From NCBI GenBank assembly GCA_965656445.1, contig CBFHKO010000002.1, positions 1-64,000 on the forward strand: 64,000 nucleotides of DNA, read 5' to 3'. The stretch is from JAHEJA01 sp965656445 (GTDB lineage Bacteria > Pseudomonadota > Alphaproteobacteria > Rhodobacterales > Rhodobacteraceae). Numbering within the stretch: the stretch's first letter is position 1; every line of letters starts with the position of its first letter. Under the pieces are notes generated by a model, which was not told the origin of the DNA, did no database searches, and was given only the letters and a program-made list of their open reading frames with translations. A program made the position numbers and the translations under genes. Below, one piece after another: positions 24,918 to 33,953 of this stretch.

Positions 24918-25310
24918 ATGGCACGTGATACTCGTCGTGGTGGCAAGAAAAAGGTCTCCAAAAATATTGCAGCTGGTGTTGCACATGTGAACTCTTCGTT
25001 CAACAACACCAAAATCTTGATCTCTGACGTACAAGGCAATGCGATCGCATGGTCCTCTGCTGGTACAATGGGCTTCAAGGGTTCACGCAAATCCACACCT
25101 TACGCGGCTCAAATGGCTGCTGAAGATGCTGGCAAAAAAGCGCAAGAACATGGCGTCAAGACACTAGAAGTCGAAGTTCAGGGACCAGGTTCTGGCCGTG
25201 AAAGCGCACTTCGTGCATTGGCTGCTGTTGGCTTCAACATCACATCTATTCGTGACGTTACACCAATCGCACACAACGGCTGTCGCCCACCAAAGCGTCG
25301 CCGCGTATAA
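24918..25310 (+). CDS. rpsK: 30S ribosomal protein S11
   Basis: A 130-residue S11: AGVAHVNSSFNNTKILISDVQG, SSAGTMGFKGSRKSTPYAAQ and the C-terminus DVTPIAHNGCRPPKRRRV, fully conserved. It lines the platform near the mRNA exit. AAGGAGGGCTAG precedes the start. Confidence 0.96.
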   Translation: MARDTRRGGKKKVSKNIAAGVAHVNSSFNNTKILISDVQGNAIAWSSAGTMGFKGSRKSTPYAAQMAAEDAGKKAQEHGVKTLEVEVQGPGSGRESALRALAAVGFNITSIRDVTPIAHNGCRPPKRRRV

Positions 25311-25320
25311 TTTTCTCTTT

Positions 25321-25350
25321 GGGGCCCTGCGTTTTGCGTGGCCCCATTTC
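25321..25350 (+). terminator. Hairpin between rpsK and rpoA
   Basis: GGGGCC pairs with GGCCCC, with a second inner pairing GCG/CGC-like loop, followed by ATTTCGTCATTTT. It is a weak terminator or attenuator ahead of rpoA. Confidence 0.55.
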
Positions 25351-25415
25351 GTCATTTTAACCTCGGGCGCTGGTGACCTTAGGAACATGGGGCAACGGCA
25401 AGAATGGAGGGACGC

Positions 25416-26432
25416 ATGATCCACAAAAACTGGGCAGAACTAATTAAGCCTGCACAATTAGACGTAAAACCGGGTAATGATCCGACACGTCAGGCAACTG
25501 TTGTTGCAGAGCCGCTAGAACGCGGTTTTGGTTTGACACTTGGTAACGCGCTTCGCCGCGTATTGATGAGTAGCCTTCAAGGCGCGGCCATCACAAGCGT
25601 ACAAATCGACAACGTTTTGCATGAATTCTCATCCGTCGCGGGTGTTCGCGAAGATGTCACAGACATCATTTTGAACCTCAAAGGCGTGTCTTTGAAGATG
25701 GAAGTAGAGGGACCAAAGCGTCTTTCTATTAATGCCAAGGGTCCAGCTGTTGTCACGGCTGCTGACATCTCTGACAGCGCAGGCATCGAAGTTCTCAACA
25801 AAGAGCACGTTATCTGTCACTTGGACGATGGCGCGGATCTTTACATGGAATTGACTGTGAACACTGGCAAAGGCTACGTTTCTGCAGACAAGAACAAAGC
25901 AGACGATGCACCAATCGGGTTGATCCCAATCGATGCGATCTATTCACCTGTCAAAAAGGTGTCATATGACGTTCAGCCGACCCGTGAAGGTCAGGTTTTG
26001 GATTATGACAAATTGACAATGAAGGTGGAAACAGACGGGTCCGTGACACCTGATGATGCGGTTGCATTTGCAGCGCGTATTCTTCAGGATCAGTTGTCAA
26101 TCTTTGTCAACTTTGACGAACCTGAATCTGCGAACCGTCAGGATGATGATGATGGTCTCGAATTCAACCCACTTCTACTTAAGAAGGTGGATGAGCTCGA
26201 GCTATCTGTTCGTTCTGCGAACTGTCTGAAGAACGACAACATCGTCTACATCGGTGATTTGATCCAAAAGACAGAAGCAGAAATGCTTCGTACGCCAAAC
26301 TTTGGTCGTAAGTCGTTGAACGAGATCAAAGAAGTGCTGTCTGGCATGGGTCTACACCTCGGTATGGATGTCGAAGATTGGCCGCCGGACAATATCGAAG
26401 ATCTTGCTAAGAAATTCGAAGACAACTTTTAA
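25416..26432 (+). CDS. rpoA: DNA-directed RNA polymerase subunit alpha
   Basis: A 338-residue alpha subunit. The N-terminal assembly domain includes GFGLTLGNALRRVLMSSLQG; the C-terminal domain SVRSANCLKNDNIVYIGDLIQ contacts promoter UP elements and activators. The start at 25416 (MIHKNWAELIKPAQL) follows GGAGGGACGC; an ATG at 25404 is before the ribosome binding site. The highly acidic linker (ANRQDDDDGLEFNPLL) is usual for alphaproteobacteria. Confidence 0.96.
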   Translation: MIHKNWAELIKPAQLDVKPGNDPTRQATVVAEPLERGFGLTLGNALRRVLMSSLQGAAITSVQIDNVLHEFSSVAGVREDVTDIILNLKGVSLKMEVEGPKRLSINAKGPAVVTAADISDSAGIEVLNKEHVICHLDDGADLYMELTVNTGKGYVSADKNKADDAPIGLIPIDAIYSPVKKVSYDVQPTREGQVLDYDKLTMKVETDGSVTPDDAVAFAARILQDQLSIFVNFDEPESANRQDDDDGLEFNPLLLKKVDELELSVRSANCLKNDNIVYIGDLIQKTEAEMLRTPNFGRKSLNEIKEVLSGMGLHLGMDVEDWPPDNIEDLAKKFEDNF

Positions 26433-26438
26433 GATTTT

Positions 26439-26461
26439 CGGTGGGGGAAACCCCACCGTTT
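26439..26461 (+). terminator. Hairpin between rpoA and rplQ
   Basis: CGGTGGGG pairs perfectly with CCCCACCG around GAAA and is followed by TTTC. It directly follows the rpoA stop. Part of the rplQ mRNA may come from a separate promoter in the following 100 bases. Confidence 0.6.
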
Positions 26462-26565
26462 CAAATGCCCACATTTGGTGGGGACTGTTCGGGCACCTGC
26501 CCCAAGGAGAGTAGCTGACACGCATCGGCTGCCAGACAAAGCAAAACGCTAGAAGGAGATAGAAA

Positions 26566-26991
26566 ATGCGTCACGCAAAAGGTTACCGCCGCCTAAATCG
26601 TACTCACGAGCACCGCAAAGCATTGTGGGCGAACATGGCCGGCTCTTTGATCGAACACGAACAAATCAAAACAACTTTGCCAAAAGCGAAAGAACTTCGC
26701 CCGATCGTTGAAAAATTGATCACTTTGGCGAAACGTGGTGATTTGCATGCCCGCCGCCAAGCGCGCGCGCAGCTAAAGCAAGATCAATATGTTGCAAAAT
26801 TGTTTGATATCCTAGGCCCACGCTATGCAGAGCGTCAGGGTGGTTATATCCGTATCATGAAAGCGGGCTTCCGTTATGGTGATATGGCGCCAATGGCGAT
26901 CATCGAATTCGTTGATCGTGATCCTGCTGCTAAAGGTGCTGCTGACAAAGCGCGCATTGCAGAAATGGAAGCGGCAGCAGACGAAGAATAA
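26566..26991 (+). CDS. rplQ: 50S ribosomal protein L17
   Basis: A 141-residue L17: MRHAKGYRRLNRTHEHRKALWANMAGSLI, then TLPKAKELRPIVEKLITLAKRGD, with a short acidic tail. It lies at the peptide-tunnel exit. AGAAGGAGATAG precedes the start. It is the last gene of the ribosomal region. Confidence 0.95.
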   Translation: MRHAKGYRRLNRTHEHRKALWANMAGSLIEHEQIKTTLPKAKELRPIVEKLITLAKRGDLHARRQARAQLKQDQYVAKLFDILGPRYAERQGGYIRIMKAGFRYGDMAPMAIIEFVDRDPAAKGAADKARIAEMEAAADEE

Positions 26992-27016
26992 GTCGTCTGA
27001 CACAACAATTCAAAGG

Positions 27017-27042
27017 ACCCTCGCTCAGGCGGGGGTTTTTTT
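27017..27042 (+). terminator. Terminator after rplQ
   Basis: CCCTCGC pairs with GCGGGGG around TCAG, then seven T residues. It closes the ribosomal region. Confidence 0.9.
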
Positions 27043-27106
27043 ATGCCCAAATGTTGATTTCCAAGACGAAGATTTGCATATGAGCGATGTGGAAATGAGG
27101 CTTAAC

Positions 27107-28480
27107 ATGAAAATTCTAACCGTTCTGTTGTCCCTGTTCTGTGCGACTTGGGCCCTTGCTGAGCCGCGTGTGCCGACGTCTGATTTAGAGATAAAGCTCA
27201 GTTTCGCTCCATTGGTCAAACAATCTGCCCCTGCTGTTGTAAACATTTATGCCAAACGCATCGTTGAGGGGCGGCGCAATCCATTTGAAAGCGATCCGTT
27301 CTTTCGAGATCTGTTTCAAGGGTTCTCCCAAAGCCGCCCAAGAGTGCAGAATTCTTTGGGTTCTGGTGTGATTTTATCCAGCGATGGCATTGTGGTCTCG
27401 AATAATCACGTCGTCGATCAAGCCTCCGATATTCGCGTTGTATTAAATGATGGCCAAGAGTTCCAAGCGGATGTCTTATTGGCGGATGCAGAGAGCGATT
27501 TGGCCGTTTTGAAAATTTCGACGCAAGAGGAGTTGCCGTTTTTAACCCTTCGCAATAGCGACACAGTTGAAGTTGGGGAGCTGGTCCTTGCGATTGGCAA
27601 CCCCTTTGGCGTGGGACAAACTGTGAGTAGCGGTATCGTCTCAGGTTTGGCACGCTCTGGTGCTTCGGTTGGGAATTCGCAGGGGTATTTCATTCAAACC
27701 GATGCACCTATTAACCCTGGGAATTCAGGGGGTGCTTTGGTTGGGATGAATGGTCAATTGATTGGTGTGAATACCTCAATTTTATCAAGATCGGGTGGAT
27801 CCAACGGAATTGGGTTCGCGATACCTGCAACCCTTGTGCGCCAATTTGTGCGTCAAGCTGAAGAGGGGCGGGATACGTTTGTGACGCCGTGGATGGGTGC
27901 AGGCGGTCAAAGTGTGACATCGGACATGGCCAAGGCGCTTGGCCTTGAGCGTGTAACGGGGGTAATTCTAACTGAACTGCATCCAGATAGCCCTCTCAAG
28001 GCCGCGGGATTAACCAATGGCGATGTGATAACAGCAATTGATGACGCTCCTGTAAATTCACCTGCTGAGGCTTTGTATCGGTTAAAGATTGCAGGATTGG
28101 GGCAAGAGGTGCGAGTGAGCTACCTCAGCCAAGGACGGGCATATGATGTGACCCTGAACACAAGTGAGGCTCCGACTGGTCCGCCTGCTGTGACGCTTTC
28201 AAAAAGTAGTCTGTTGCCGAATTTAATCGTCCAAGACGTATCCCCAAAGTTGATCGAGGGTCACCAATTGCCACTTGGCTCAGAGGGCGTGATGGTGGTT
28301 GATCCGACGCCGACGGGTGCGCGATTGGGGTTACGGCCTCGCGATATCTTGCTTGAAATAAATGGTCGTTCTGTCACTAATGCGGATGATGTTGAGGATT
28401 ATTTACGCCAAACACGTCGTTCCGGCGAATTCGTAGTTTTGCGTCAAGGTCGCCAAATTTTGCTAAGGTTTCGAACATGA
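27107..28480 (+). CDS. HtrA/DegP-type periplasmic serine protease
   Basis: A 457-residue Do-like protease. A signal peptide (MKILTVLLSLFCATWALA) is followed by the trypsin-like domain with catalytic His101 (SNNHVVD), Asp131 (ESDLAVL) and Ser207 (NPGNSGGAL), and two PDZ domains at about residues 265-350 and 370-455. It degrades or chaperones damaged envelope proteins. The start at 27107 has a GAGG six bases upstream; the frame can be read back into rplQ but that part is a shadow. The stop overlaps the rarA start (ATGA). Confidence 0.92.
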   Translation: MKILTVLLSLFCATWALAEPRVPTSDLEIKLSFAPLVKQSAPAVVNIYAKRIVEGRRNPFESDPFFRDLFQGFSQSRPRVQNSLGSGVILSSDGIVVSNNHVVDQASDIRVVLNDGQEFQADVLLADAESDLAVLKISTQEELPFLTLRNSDTVEVGELVLAIGNPFGVGQTVSSGIVSGLARSGASVGNSQGYFIQTDAPINPGNSGGALVGMNGQLIGVNTSILSRSGGSNGIGFAIPATLVRQFVRQAEEGRDTFVTPWMGAGGQSVTSDMAKALGLERVTGVILTELHPDSPLKAAGLTNGDVITAIDDAPVNSPAEALYRLKIAGLGQEVRVSYLSQGRAYDVTLNTSEAPTGPPAVTLSKSSLLPNLIVQDVSPKLIEGHQLPLGSEGVMVVDPTPTGARLGLRPRDILLEINGRSVTNADDVEDYLRQTRRSGEFVVLRQGRQILLRFRT

Positions 28481-29796
28481 GTGATCTTTTTGGGGACACC
28501 CCGAGCGCCCCAAAGGGACCCCAACCACTGGCAGAGCGTCTTCGCCCCAAAGCGTTGAGCGAGGTTATTGGACAGGCTCAAGTGTTGGCCGAGGATGCCC
28601 CCTTGGGGGCGATGCTCGCATCCCATCGGCTCAGCAGTTTGATTTTTTGGGGGCCGCCGGGTGTTGGGAAGACGACCATCGCACGATTGTTGGCCGCTGA
28701 GACAGATATGCACTTTGAACAGATCAGCGCAATTTTCACAGGTGTCGCCGATCTGAAAAAGGTCTTTGAGGCTGCCAAGCTAAGGCATGGAAACGGGCGT
28801 GGTACGCTTTTGTTTGTGGATGAAATCCATCGCTTTAACAAAGCGCAGCAAGATGGGTTTTTGCCCCATATGGAAGACGGCACAATTTTATTGGTCGGGG
28901 CCACAACTGAGAATCCGTCGTTTGAGTTAAACGCCGCTTTGATGTCCCGTGCTCAGGTCATGGTGTTAGAGCGATTATCTGATGAGGATTTGTCAGACCT
29001 CATTGAACGCGCAGAACAGGAATTGGATCGCGCGCTTCCTTTAACGTCTGATGCGCGTCTGGCTTTGATTGCGATGGCAGATGGGGATGGGCGCGCGATG
29101 CTCAACCTTGTTGAGCAGGTTGCGGGTTGGTCTGTCAAAGCGCCATTGGGTCGGGATGATTTATCCAAACGGTTGACGCGACGTGCTGCCAAATACGACA
29201 AGAGCGGGGATGAACATTACAATCTGATTTCTGCACTTCATAAATCAGTGCGCGGGTCGGACCCAGATGCGGCACTCTATTGGTTCGCTCGTATGCTTGA
29301 AGGGGGCGAAGACCCCCGTTACCTCGCGCGGCGTATTTTGCGCATGGCGGTTGAGGATATTGCCTTGGCGGATCCTCAGGCCCAGACGGTTTGCCTTCAT
29401 GCGTGGGAAACTTATGAACGATTGGGATCGCCAGAAGGGGAATTGGCCTTGTCCCAAGCCGTGGCCTATCTTGCCTTGGCACCCAAATCCAATGCGGCTT
29501 ATATGGCCTACAAAGGCGCGCGTGCGATGGCCAAGAAAACAGGATCGCTTGCGCCCCCTAAACATATTTTGAACGCCCCAACAGGGTTGATGCAAGAGCA
29601 AGGATATGGCGAAGGCTATGCCTATGACCATAATGCTGAGGATGGGTTTTCGGGGCAAAACTATTTTCCCGACGGTATTGAAAGGCCCGATCTCTATCAA
29701 CCTGTTGAACGGGGGTTTGAGCGCGATCTCAAAAAACGCTTGAGCTATTTTGAAAAACTCCGTGACAAGCGGAACAAAGACGCCTCTGACGTGTAA
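28477..29796 (+). CDS. rarA: Replication-associated recombination protein RarA (MgsA)
   Basis: A 439-residue AAA+ ATPase. The N-terminus (MSDLFGDTPSAPKGPQPLAERLRPK) is typical; Walker A is GPPGVGKTT near residues 59-67, Walker B LLFVDEIHRFN near 111, followed by sensor 1 (GATTENPSFELN) and the C-terminal tetramerisation domain. It acts at stalled replication forks. The start overlaps the protease stop by four bases, so the two are co-translated. Confidence 0.95.
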   Translation: MSDLFGDTPSAPKGPQPLAERLRPKALSEVIGQAQVLAEDAPLGAMLASHRLSSLIFWGPPGVGKTTIARLLAAETDMHFEQISAIFTGVADLKKVFEAAKLRHGNGRGTLLFVDEIHRFNKAQQDGFLPHMEDGTILLVGATTENPSFELNAALMSRAQVMVLERLSDEDLSDLIERAEQELDRALPLTSDARLALIAMADGDGRAMLNLVEQVAGWSVKAPLGRDDLSKRLTRRAAKYDKSGDEHYNLISALHKSVRGSDPDAALYWFARMLEGGEDPRYLARRILRMAVEDIALADPQAQTVCLHAWETYERLGSPEGELALSQAVAYLALAPKSNAAYMAYKGARAMAKKTGSLAPPKHILNAPTGLMQEQGYGEGYAYDHNAEDGFSGQNYFPDGIERPDLYQPVERGFERDLKKRLSYFEKLRDKRNKDASDV

Positions 29797-29845
29797 ATAC
29801 GTCCAAACGCTTGACATTGGTCCCTCAAACACCCAATCACGCGCC

Positions 29846-30199
29846 ATGACTTATCTTGTTGTTGCTCTTGGAGGCGCGATTGGCGCAGGCCTACGGTTTT
29901 GGGTGTCGCAATTCGTTGCGTTTCCTTATGGCACGATGATTGTGAACATTGTGGGCTCTTTTATTATGGGGCTTGCTTTTGTTGGCTTTGCCGCCCGTTT
30001 CGGTGAGCGCTTGCCTGTGTTCTTTATGACGGGACTGCTTGGCGCGTTCACAACGTATTCAGCATTTTCACTAGATGTCTACAAATTGCTGGATGCGGGG
30101 CGAGTTGGCTTAGCGATGGCCTATATTACCACGACACTCGGCGGGGCCATTCTAGCCTTGGTCCTAGGAGTGTTTGTGATGCGGAGTATAATGCAATGA
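29846..30199 (+). CDS. crcB: Fluoride channel CrcB/Fluc
   Basis: A 117-residue membrane protein with four helices and the Fluc signatures GGAIGAGLRFW, GTMIVNIVGSFIMG and GLLGAFTTYSAFS, the phenylalanine-box pore. It exports fluoride as a dual-topology dimer. The ATG at 29846 has no clear ribosome binding site; a longer frame starts inside rarA. No fluoride riboswitch was seen upstream. It overlaps the next gene by four bases. Confidence 0.92.
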   Translation: MTYLVVALGGAIGAGLRFWVSQFVAFPYGTMIVNIVGSFIMGLAFVGFAARFGERLPVFFMTGLLGAFTTYSAFSLDVYKLLDAGRVGLAMAYITTTLGGAILALVLGVFVMRSIMQ

Positions 30200-31239
30200 A
30201 TACAGTTCAGTTGATTACGATTGGCGAAGACGAATGTGATCAACGGCTTGATCGGTGGCTAAAGCGCAAGTTTCCCCAGCTTCAGCAGGGGCGCATTGAA
30301 AAGATGTGCCGCAAAGGTGAGCTGCGCATTGATGGATCACGTTGCAAAGCCAATAGCCGCGTTGAAATCGGCCAAGAAGTGCGCGTGCCGCCACTGCCTT
30401 TGACGGGCAAGCCTGAGATCGACACCTCGAACAAGCGCATTTCAGATGCGGATGCGCGGATGATGCAAAATGCGGTTATCTATCAGGATGACCATATCAT
30501 CGCGATCAATAAACCCCCTGGTTTGCCGAGCCAAGGCGGAAGCAAGCAAACCCGCCATGTGGATGGGCTCTGTGCGGCTTTGCAATATGATTATGACGAA
30601 AAACCACGTCTGGTTCACAGATTGGACAAAGACACCTCTGGCATTTTGCTATTGGCGCGGACACGCACCGTTGCGGCAAAGCTAACGGATGCTCTTCGTC
30701 ATCGTGAAACGCGCAAGATCTATTGGGCCGCTGTTGCAGGTGTTCCTCAGCCTTTGGTCGGGACCATCAAATATGGGCTGGTCAAAGCAGGGGGCCACGG
30801 CGCGCGCGGTGAAGGCGAGAAAATGGTTTGTATCCATCCCCGTGACGTTGCCTCAACCGAGGGGGCCAAACGTGCTACCTCGGATTATATGGTTGTTAGC
30901 CGCCTCGCGAGCCGTGGGGCATGGGTTGCCTTGGTTCCGATTACAGGCCGCACGCACCAGCTGAGGGCGCATATGGCGGAGATGGGTCATCCGATTGTGG
31001 GTGATGGTAAATATGGTGGCTCTGGTCAAGAAAACCTAGGCGACGGCTGGGGCGCTCAGCTTGGGGGCGATATTAGCAAAAAGCTGCACCTCCATGCGCG
31101 TCATATGTCGTTTGAGCATCCTGTTACCAAAAAAATGGTGACGATCACGGCTGAGCTACCAGATCACATGGCCCATACATGGAAAACATTCCAATGGGAT
31201 TTGGATGAGGTCGCGGATGATCCATTCGAGGACATGTAG
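30196..31239 (+). CDS. RluA family 23S rRNA pseudouridine synthase (RluC-like)
   Basis: A 347-residue protein with an N-terminal S4 RNA-binding domain (RLDRWLKRKFPQLQQGRIEKMCRKGELRIDG) and the catalytic RluA motif HRLDKDTSGILLLART, whose aspartate is the nucleophile. The C-terminal half has the TGRTHQLRAHMAEMGHPIVGD block. RluC modifies U955/2504/2580 of 23S rRNA in E. coli; RluC is favoured over RluD by the S4 arrangement, but the target sites are not provable here. Confidence 0.88.
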   Translation: MNTVQLITIGEDECDQRLDRWLKRKFPQLQQGRIEKMCRKGELRIDGSRCKANSRVEIGQEVRVPPLPLTGKPEIDTSNKRISDADARMMQNAVIYQDDHIIAINKPPGLPSQGGSKQTRHVDGLCAALQYDYDEKPRLVHRLDKDTSGILLLARTRTVAAKLTDALRHRETRKIYWAAVAGVPQPLVGTIKYGLVKAGGHGARGEGEKMVCIHPRDVASTEGAKRATSDYMVVSRLASRGAWVALVPITGRTHQLRAHMAEMGHPIVGDGKYGGSGQENLGDGWGAQLGGDISKKLHLHARHMSFEHPVTKKMVTITAELPDHMAHTWKTFQWDLDEVADDPFEDM

Positions 31240-31248
31240 GACGACCCC

Positions 31249-31914
31249 ATGCGATTAGTTATTTTTGACGTCGATGGTACCTTGGTCGATAGCCAGTCGC
31301 AAATTATCCAAGCCATGGAACATGCCTTTGGTGTGATTGAGCAACCGCTTCCAACACGCCAAGAGATTTTGGGAATTGTCGGCTTGTCGCTTCCTGAGGC
31401 TTTTGCAGAGCTGATCCCTCAGTGTGACAGGGAGGTTCAGCAGAGAGCGTCCCAAGCCTACAAAGATAGCTTTGCTCAAAACCGTATGGCGGGGGCTAAG
31501 CCCAAGTTTTATGACGGTATGTTGGATGTCTTAACCAAGCTGCGACATGAGGATGAAACTTTGCTTGCGATTGCGACGGGAAAATCACGACGGGGGTTGA
31601 CCTCGCTCTGTGATCATTATGGTATTTCCAGTTGGTTTCAATCGACCCAAGTGGCGGATGATCACCCCTCAAAGCCAAATCCATCGATGATTTTGCAAAC
31701 GCACCGGGATACTGGCGTTAATGCGTCGCAGGCCGTTATGATTGGGGATACGAGCTATGACATGCAGATGGCTCGGAATGCCAATGTGGCCGCGATTGGG
31801 GTCACTTGGGGGTTTCATCCAAATCAAAGGTTGGGGGATGCGCATCTTCTTTGTGATGATCCCAATGAGTTAATTCCTATGATTGATAAACTATTGGAGC
31901 AGCCGAATGTCTGA
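31249..31914 (+). CDS. HAD-IA family hydrolase
   Basis: A 221-residue HAD-superfamily phosphatase. Motif I is FDVDGTLVDSQ, motif II ATGKSRRGL, motif III lysine in HPSKPNPSM and motif IV GDTSYDMQMA. It resembles phosphoglycolate or pyrophosphate phosphatases; the substrate is not certain. It lies ten bases after the pseudouridine synthase and overlaps the ATP12 gene by eight bases, so the three form an operon. Confidence 0.88.
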   Translation: MRLVIFDVDGTLVDSQSQIIQAMEHAFGVIEQPLPTRQEILGIVGLSLPEAFAELIPQCDREVQQRASQAYKDSFAQNRMAGAKPKFYDGMLDVLTKLRHEDETLLAIATGKSRRGLTSLCDHYGISSWFQSTQVADDHPSKPNPSMILQTHRDTGVNASQAVMIGDTSYDMQMARNANVAAIGVTWGFHPNQRLGDAHLLCDDPNELIPMIDKLLEQPNV

Positions 31915-32614
31915 GTGGAAACAGAAACGGTTTTGGACCGAGGTTCGTGTTGAACAACAGGGAGACGGCTTTGCCGTTTTGTTAGATGGTCGTGGCGTCA
32001 AAACGCCCGCAAAGACATCTTTGATCGTTCCAAGTGAGGCGCTTGCCCAGGCGATAGCCAAGGAATGGGATGCGCAGGACGACAAAATCGTGCCAGAGAC
32101 CATGCCAATGACGCGCTCAGCGAATGCCGCATTGGACAAGGTCACACCTCAGTTCAACGAGGTTGCATCGCTCTTAGCGGCTTATGGGGAAACGGATCTT
32201 TTGTGCTATCGCGCGGCAAGCCCGAGTGAATTGATCGAGCGCCAAGCAAAGGCATGGGATCCGATCCTGGATTGGGCGGCTGAAAAATTTGAAGCCCGCC
32301 TCAATATCGGGCAGGGGGTCATGTATGTGGAACAAGATCCGCACGCGATTGACGCCTTAACCAAGCAAGTCATTTCAATGACGCCGTTTGAGCTAACGGG
32401 ATTTCATGATTTGGTCGGAATGTCAGGATCTTTGGTCCTCGCCCTCTCAGTGATTCACGGAGTCACCGCTGTAGGTGACGCATGGGAACTTTCGCGTCTG
32501 GATGAGACCTGGCAGATTGAACAGTGGGGAAATGACGAAGAAGCGGATAAAATTTCTGCTCAAAAGTGCATTTCGTTTGAGCATGCTTATGCGTTTTACA
32601 AAGCAGTTTGCTGA
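31907..32614 (+). CDS. ATP12 family F1-ATPase assembly chaperone
   Basis: A 235-residue protein of the ATP12 family. It has RFWTEVRVEQQGDGFAVLLDGRGVKTPA, then WDAQDDKIVPETMPMTRSANAALD and the ending FSE-like EADKISAQKCISFEHAYAFY. In mitochondria and alphaproteobacteria ATP12 binds the F1 alpha subunit before assembly. The start at 31907 lies within the last codons of the HAD gene; the frame could be read from 31883 but the family N-terminus begins here. Confidence 0.9.
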   Translation: MSEWKQKRFWTEVRVEQQGDGFAVLLDGRGVKTPAKTSLIVPSEALAQAIAKEWDAQDDKIVPETMPMTRSANAALDKVTPQFNEVASLLAAYGETDLLCYRAASPSELIERQAKAWDPILDWAAEKFEARLNIGQGVMYVEQDPHAIDALTKQVISMTPFELTGFHDLVGMSGSLVLALSVIHGVTAVGDAWELSRLDETWQIEQWGNDEEADKISAQKCISFEHAYAFYKAVC

Positions 32615-32825
32615 ATTTATGTCAATTTAACAGCATCTTACGGAAAGTTGATTGAAAAAATCGGCGTAGCTTTGTCAATTTCGCAAGTCGGTGCTTGACG
32701 TTTGGGTCCGATTTTGAGCAAACTCAGGGGTACTGGGATGTGAATCCTACTTTAGTATGACTATTTGGCCTATGCCAATACAAAGAGCCCTTTTTAAATT
32801 GGGCAAAACTCAGGAAGAGGTAACA

Positions 32826-33842
32826 ATGAAAAAAACCGTAATTCTTGGCGCATTGACCGTTGCTGGTCTAGCCGCTACTTCGGCAGCTGCTGGTACAGTT
32901 GATGACGTAAAAGCACGTGGTAAACTAAACTGTGGCGTAACAACTGGCTTGGTTGGCTTCGCAGCACCTGACGCAAATGGCGTTTGGGAAGGCTTCGACG
33001 TTGGCGTATGTCGCGCAGTTGCAGCGGCTGTTTTGGGCGACGGCAACGCAGTTGAGTTCGTTCCAACAACAGGTAAAACACGCTTTACAGCACTTGCATC
33101 TGGCGAAATCGACATGTTGGCACGTAACACAACATGGACATTCTCACGTGACGTAGACCTTAAGTTCGAATTCACTGGCGTAAACTACTACGACGGTCAG
33201 GGCTTCATGGTTCCAAAAGAGCTTGGCGTGTCTTCTGCAAAAGACCTAGATGGCGCGACTGTTTGTATCCAAACTGGTACAACAACAGAGTTGAACTTGG
33301 CGGACTTCTTCCGTTCAAACAACATCTCTTATGAGCCTGTTCCAATCGAAACAAACGCAGAAGCTCAGCAGCAGTACCTAGCTGGTGCATGTGACGTTTA
33401 CACAACTGACGCATCTGGCCTAGCGGCGACACGTGCAACATTCGAAGCACCAGACGCGCACGCTCTATTGCCAGAAATCATCTCCAAAGAGCCTTTGGGT
33501 CCACTTGTTCGTCACGGCGACAACAACTGGGGTGACGTGGTACGTTGGACTTTGAACGCACTTATCACTGCTGAAGAATTGGGTGTAACATCTGCAAACA
33601 TCGAAGAGATGGCTGCAGGCACAAACAACCCAGAAATCAACCGTTTGCTCGGTACAGAAGGCAACTTGGGCGAAATGCTTGGTCTTTCTGCTGATTGGGC
33701 GAAAAATGCGATCGCCGTTGGCGGTAACTACGGTGAATTGTTCGATGGCAACATCGGTGAATCAACAGCGATTGGCCTATCACGTGGCTTGAACGCTCAG
33801 TGGACACAAGGCGGTCTACTTTACTCACCACCTTTCCGTTAA
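32826..33842 (+). CDS. aapJ: General L-amino-acid ABC transporter, substrate-binding protein
   Basis: A 338-residue periplasmic binding protein with signal peptide (MKKTVILGALTVAGLAATSAAAG) and the family start VDDVKARGKLNCGVTTGLVGFAAPD. It has the TGKTRFTALASGEIDMLARNTTW block that defines AapJ/BztA. It binds a broad range of L-amino acids for the AapQMP importer. GGAAGAGGTAAC precedes the start at 32826. A 211-base upstream gap holds its promoter. A hairpin after the gene may raise its level above the membrane components. Confidence 0.94.
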   Translation: MKKTVILGALTVAGLAATSAAAGTVDDVKARGKLNCGVTTGLVGFAAPDANGVWEGFDVGVCRAVAAAVLGDGNAVEFVPTTGKTRFTALASGEIDMLARNTTWTFSRDVDLKFEFTGVNYYDGQGFMVPKELGVSSAKDLDGATVCIQTGTTTELNLADFFRSNNISYEPVPIETNAEAQQQYLAGACDVYTTDASGLAATRATFEAPDAHALLPEIISKEPLGPLVRHGDNNWGDVVRWTLNALITAEELGVTSANIEEMAAGTNNPEINRLLGTEGNLGEMLGLSADWAKNAIAVGGNYGELFDGNIGESTAIGLSRGLNAQWTQGGLLYSPPFR

Positions 33843-33856
33843 TTCCGGAAATTTCG

Positions 33857-33886
33857 AGGGCGCGGCAAAGTCGCGCCCTTATTTTA
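33857..33886 (+). terminator. Hairpin between aapJ and aapQ (partial terminator)
   Basis: AGGGCGCG pairs with CGCGCCCT around a seven-base loop, followed by TATTTTAT. Such intercistronic hairpins after binding-protein genes commonly protect the upstream mRNA or stop part of the transcripts. Confidence 0.65.
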
Positions 33887-33953
33887 TCTATCTGAAATTA
33901 CAGTCCAACCGATGCAAAGCGGTGCTGTGGACGAAATCCAGGGATCAAGCCAC

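Noticed and set aside
29797..29845. Fluoride riboswitch ahead of crcB
   Set aside because: The short gap does not contain the conserved riboswitch sequence or room for its pseudoknot.
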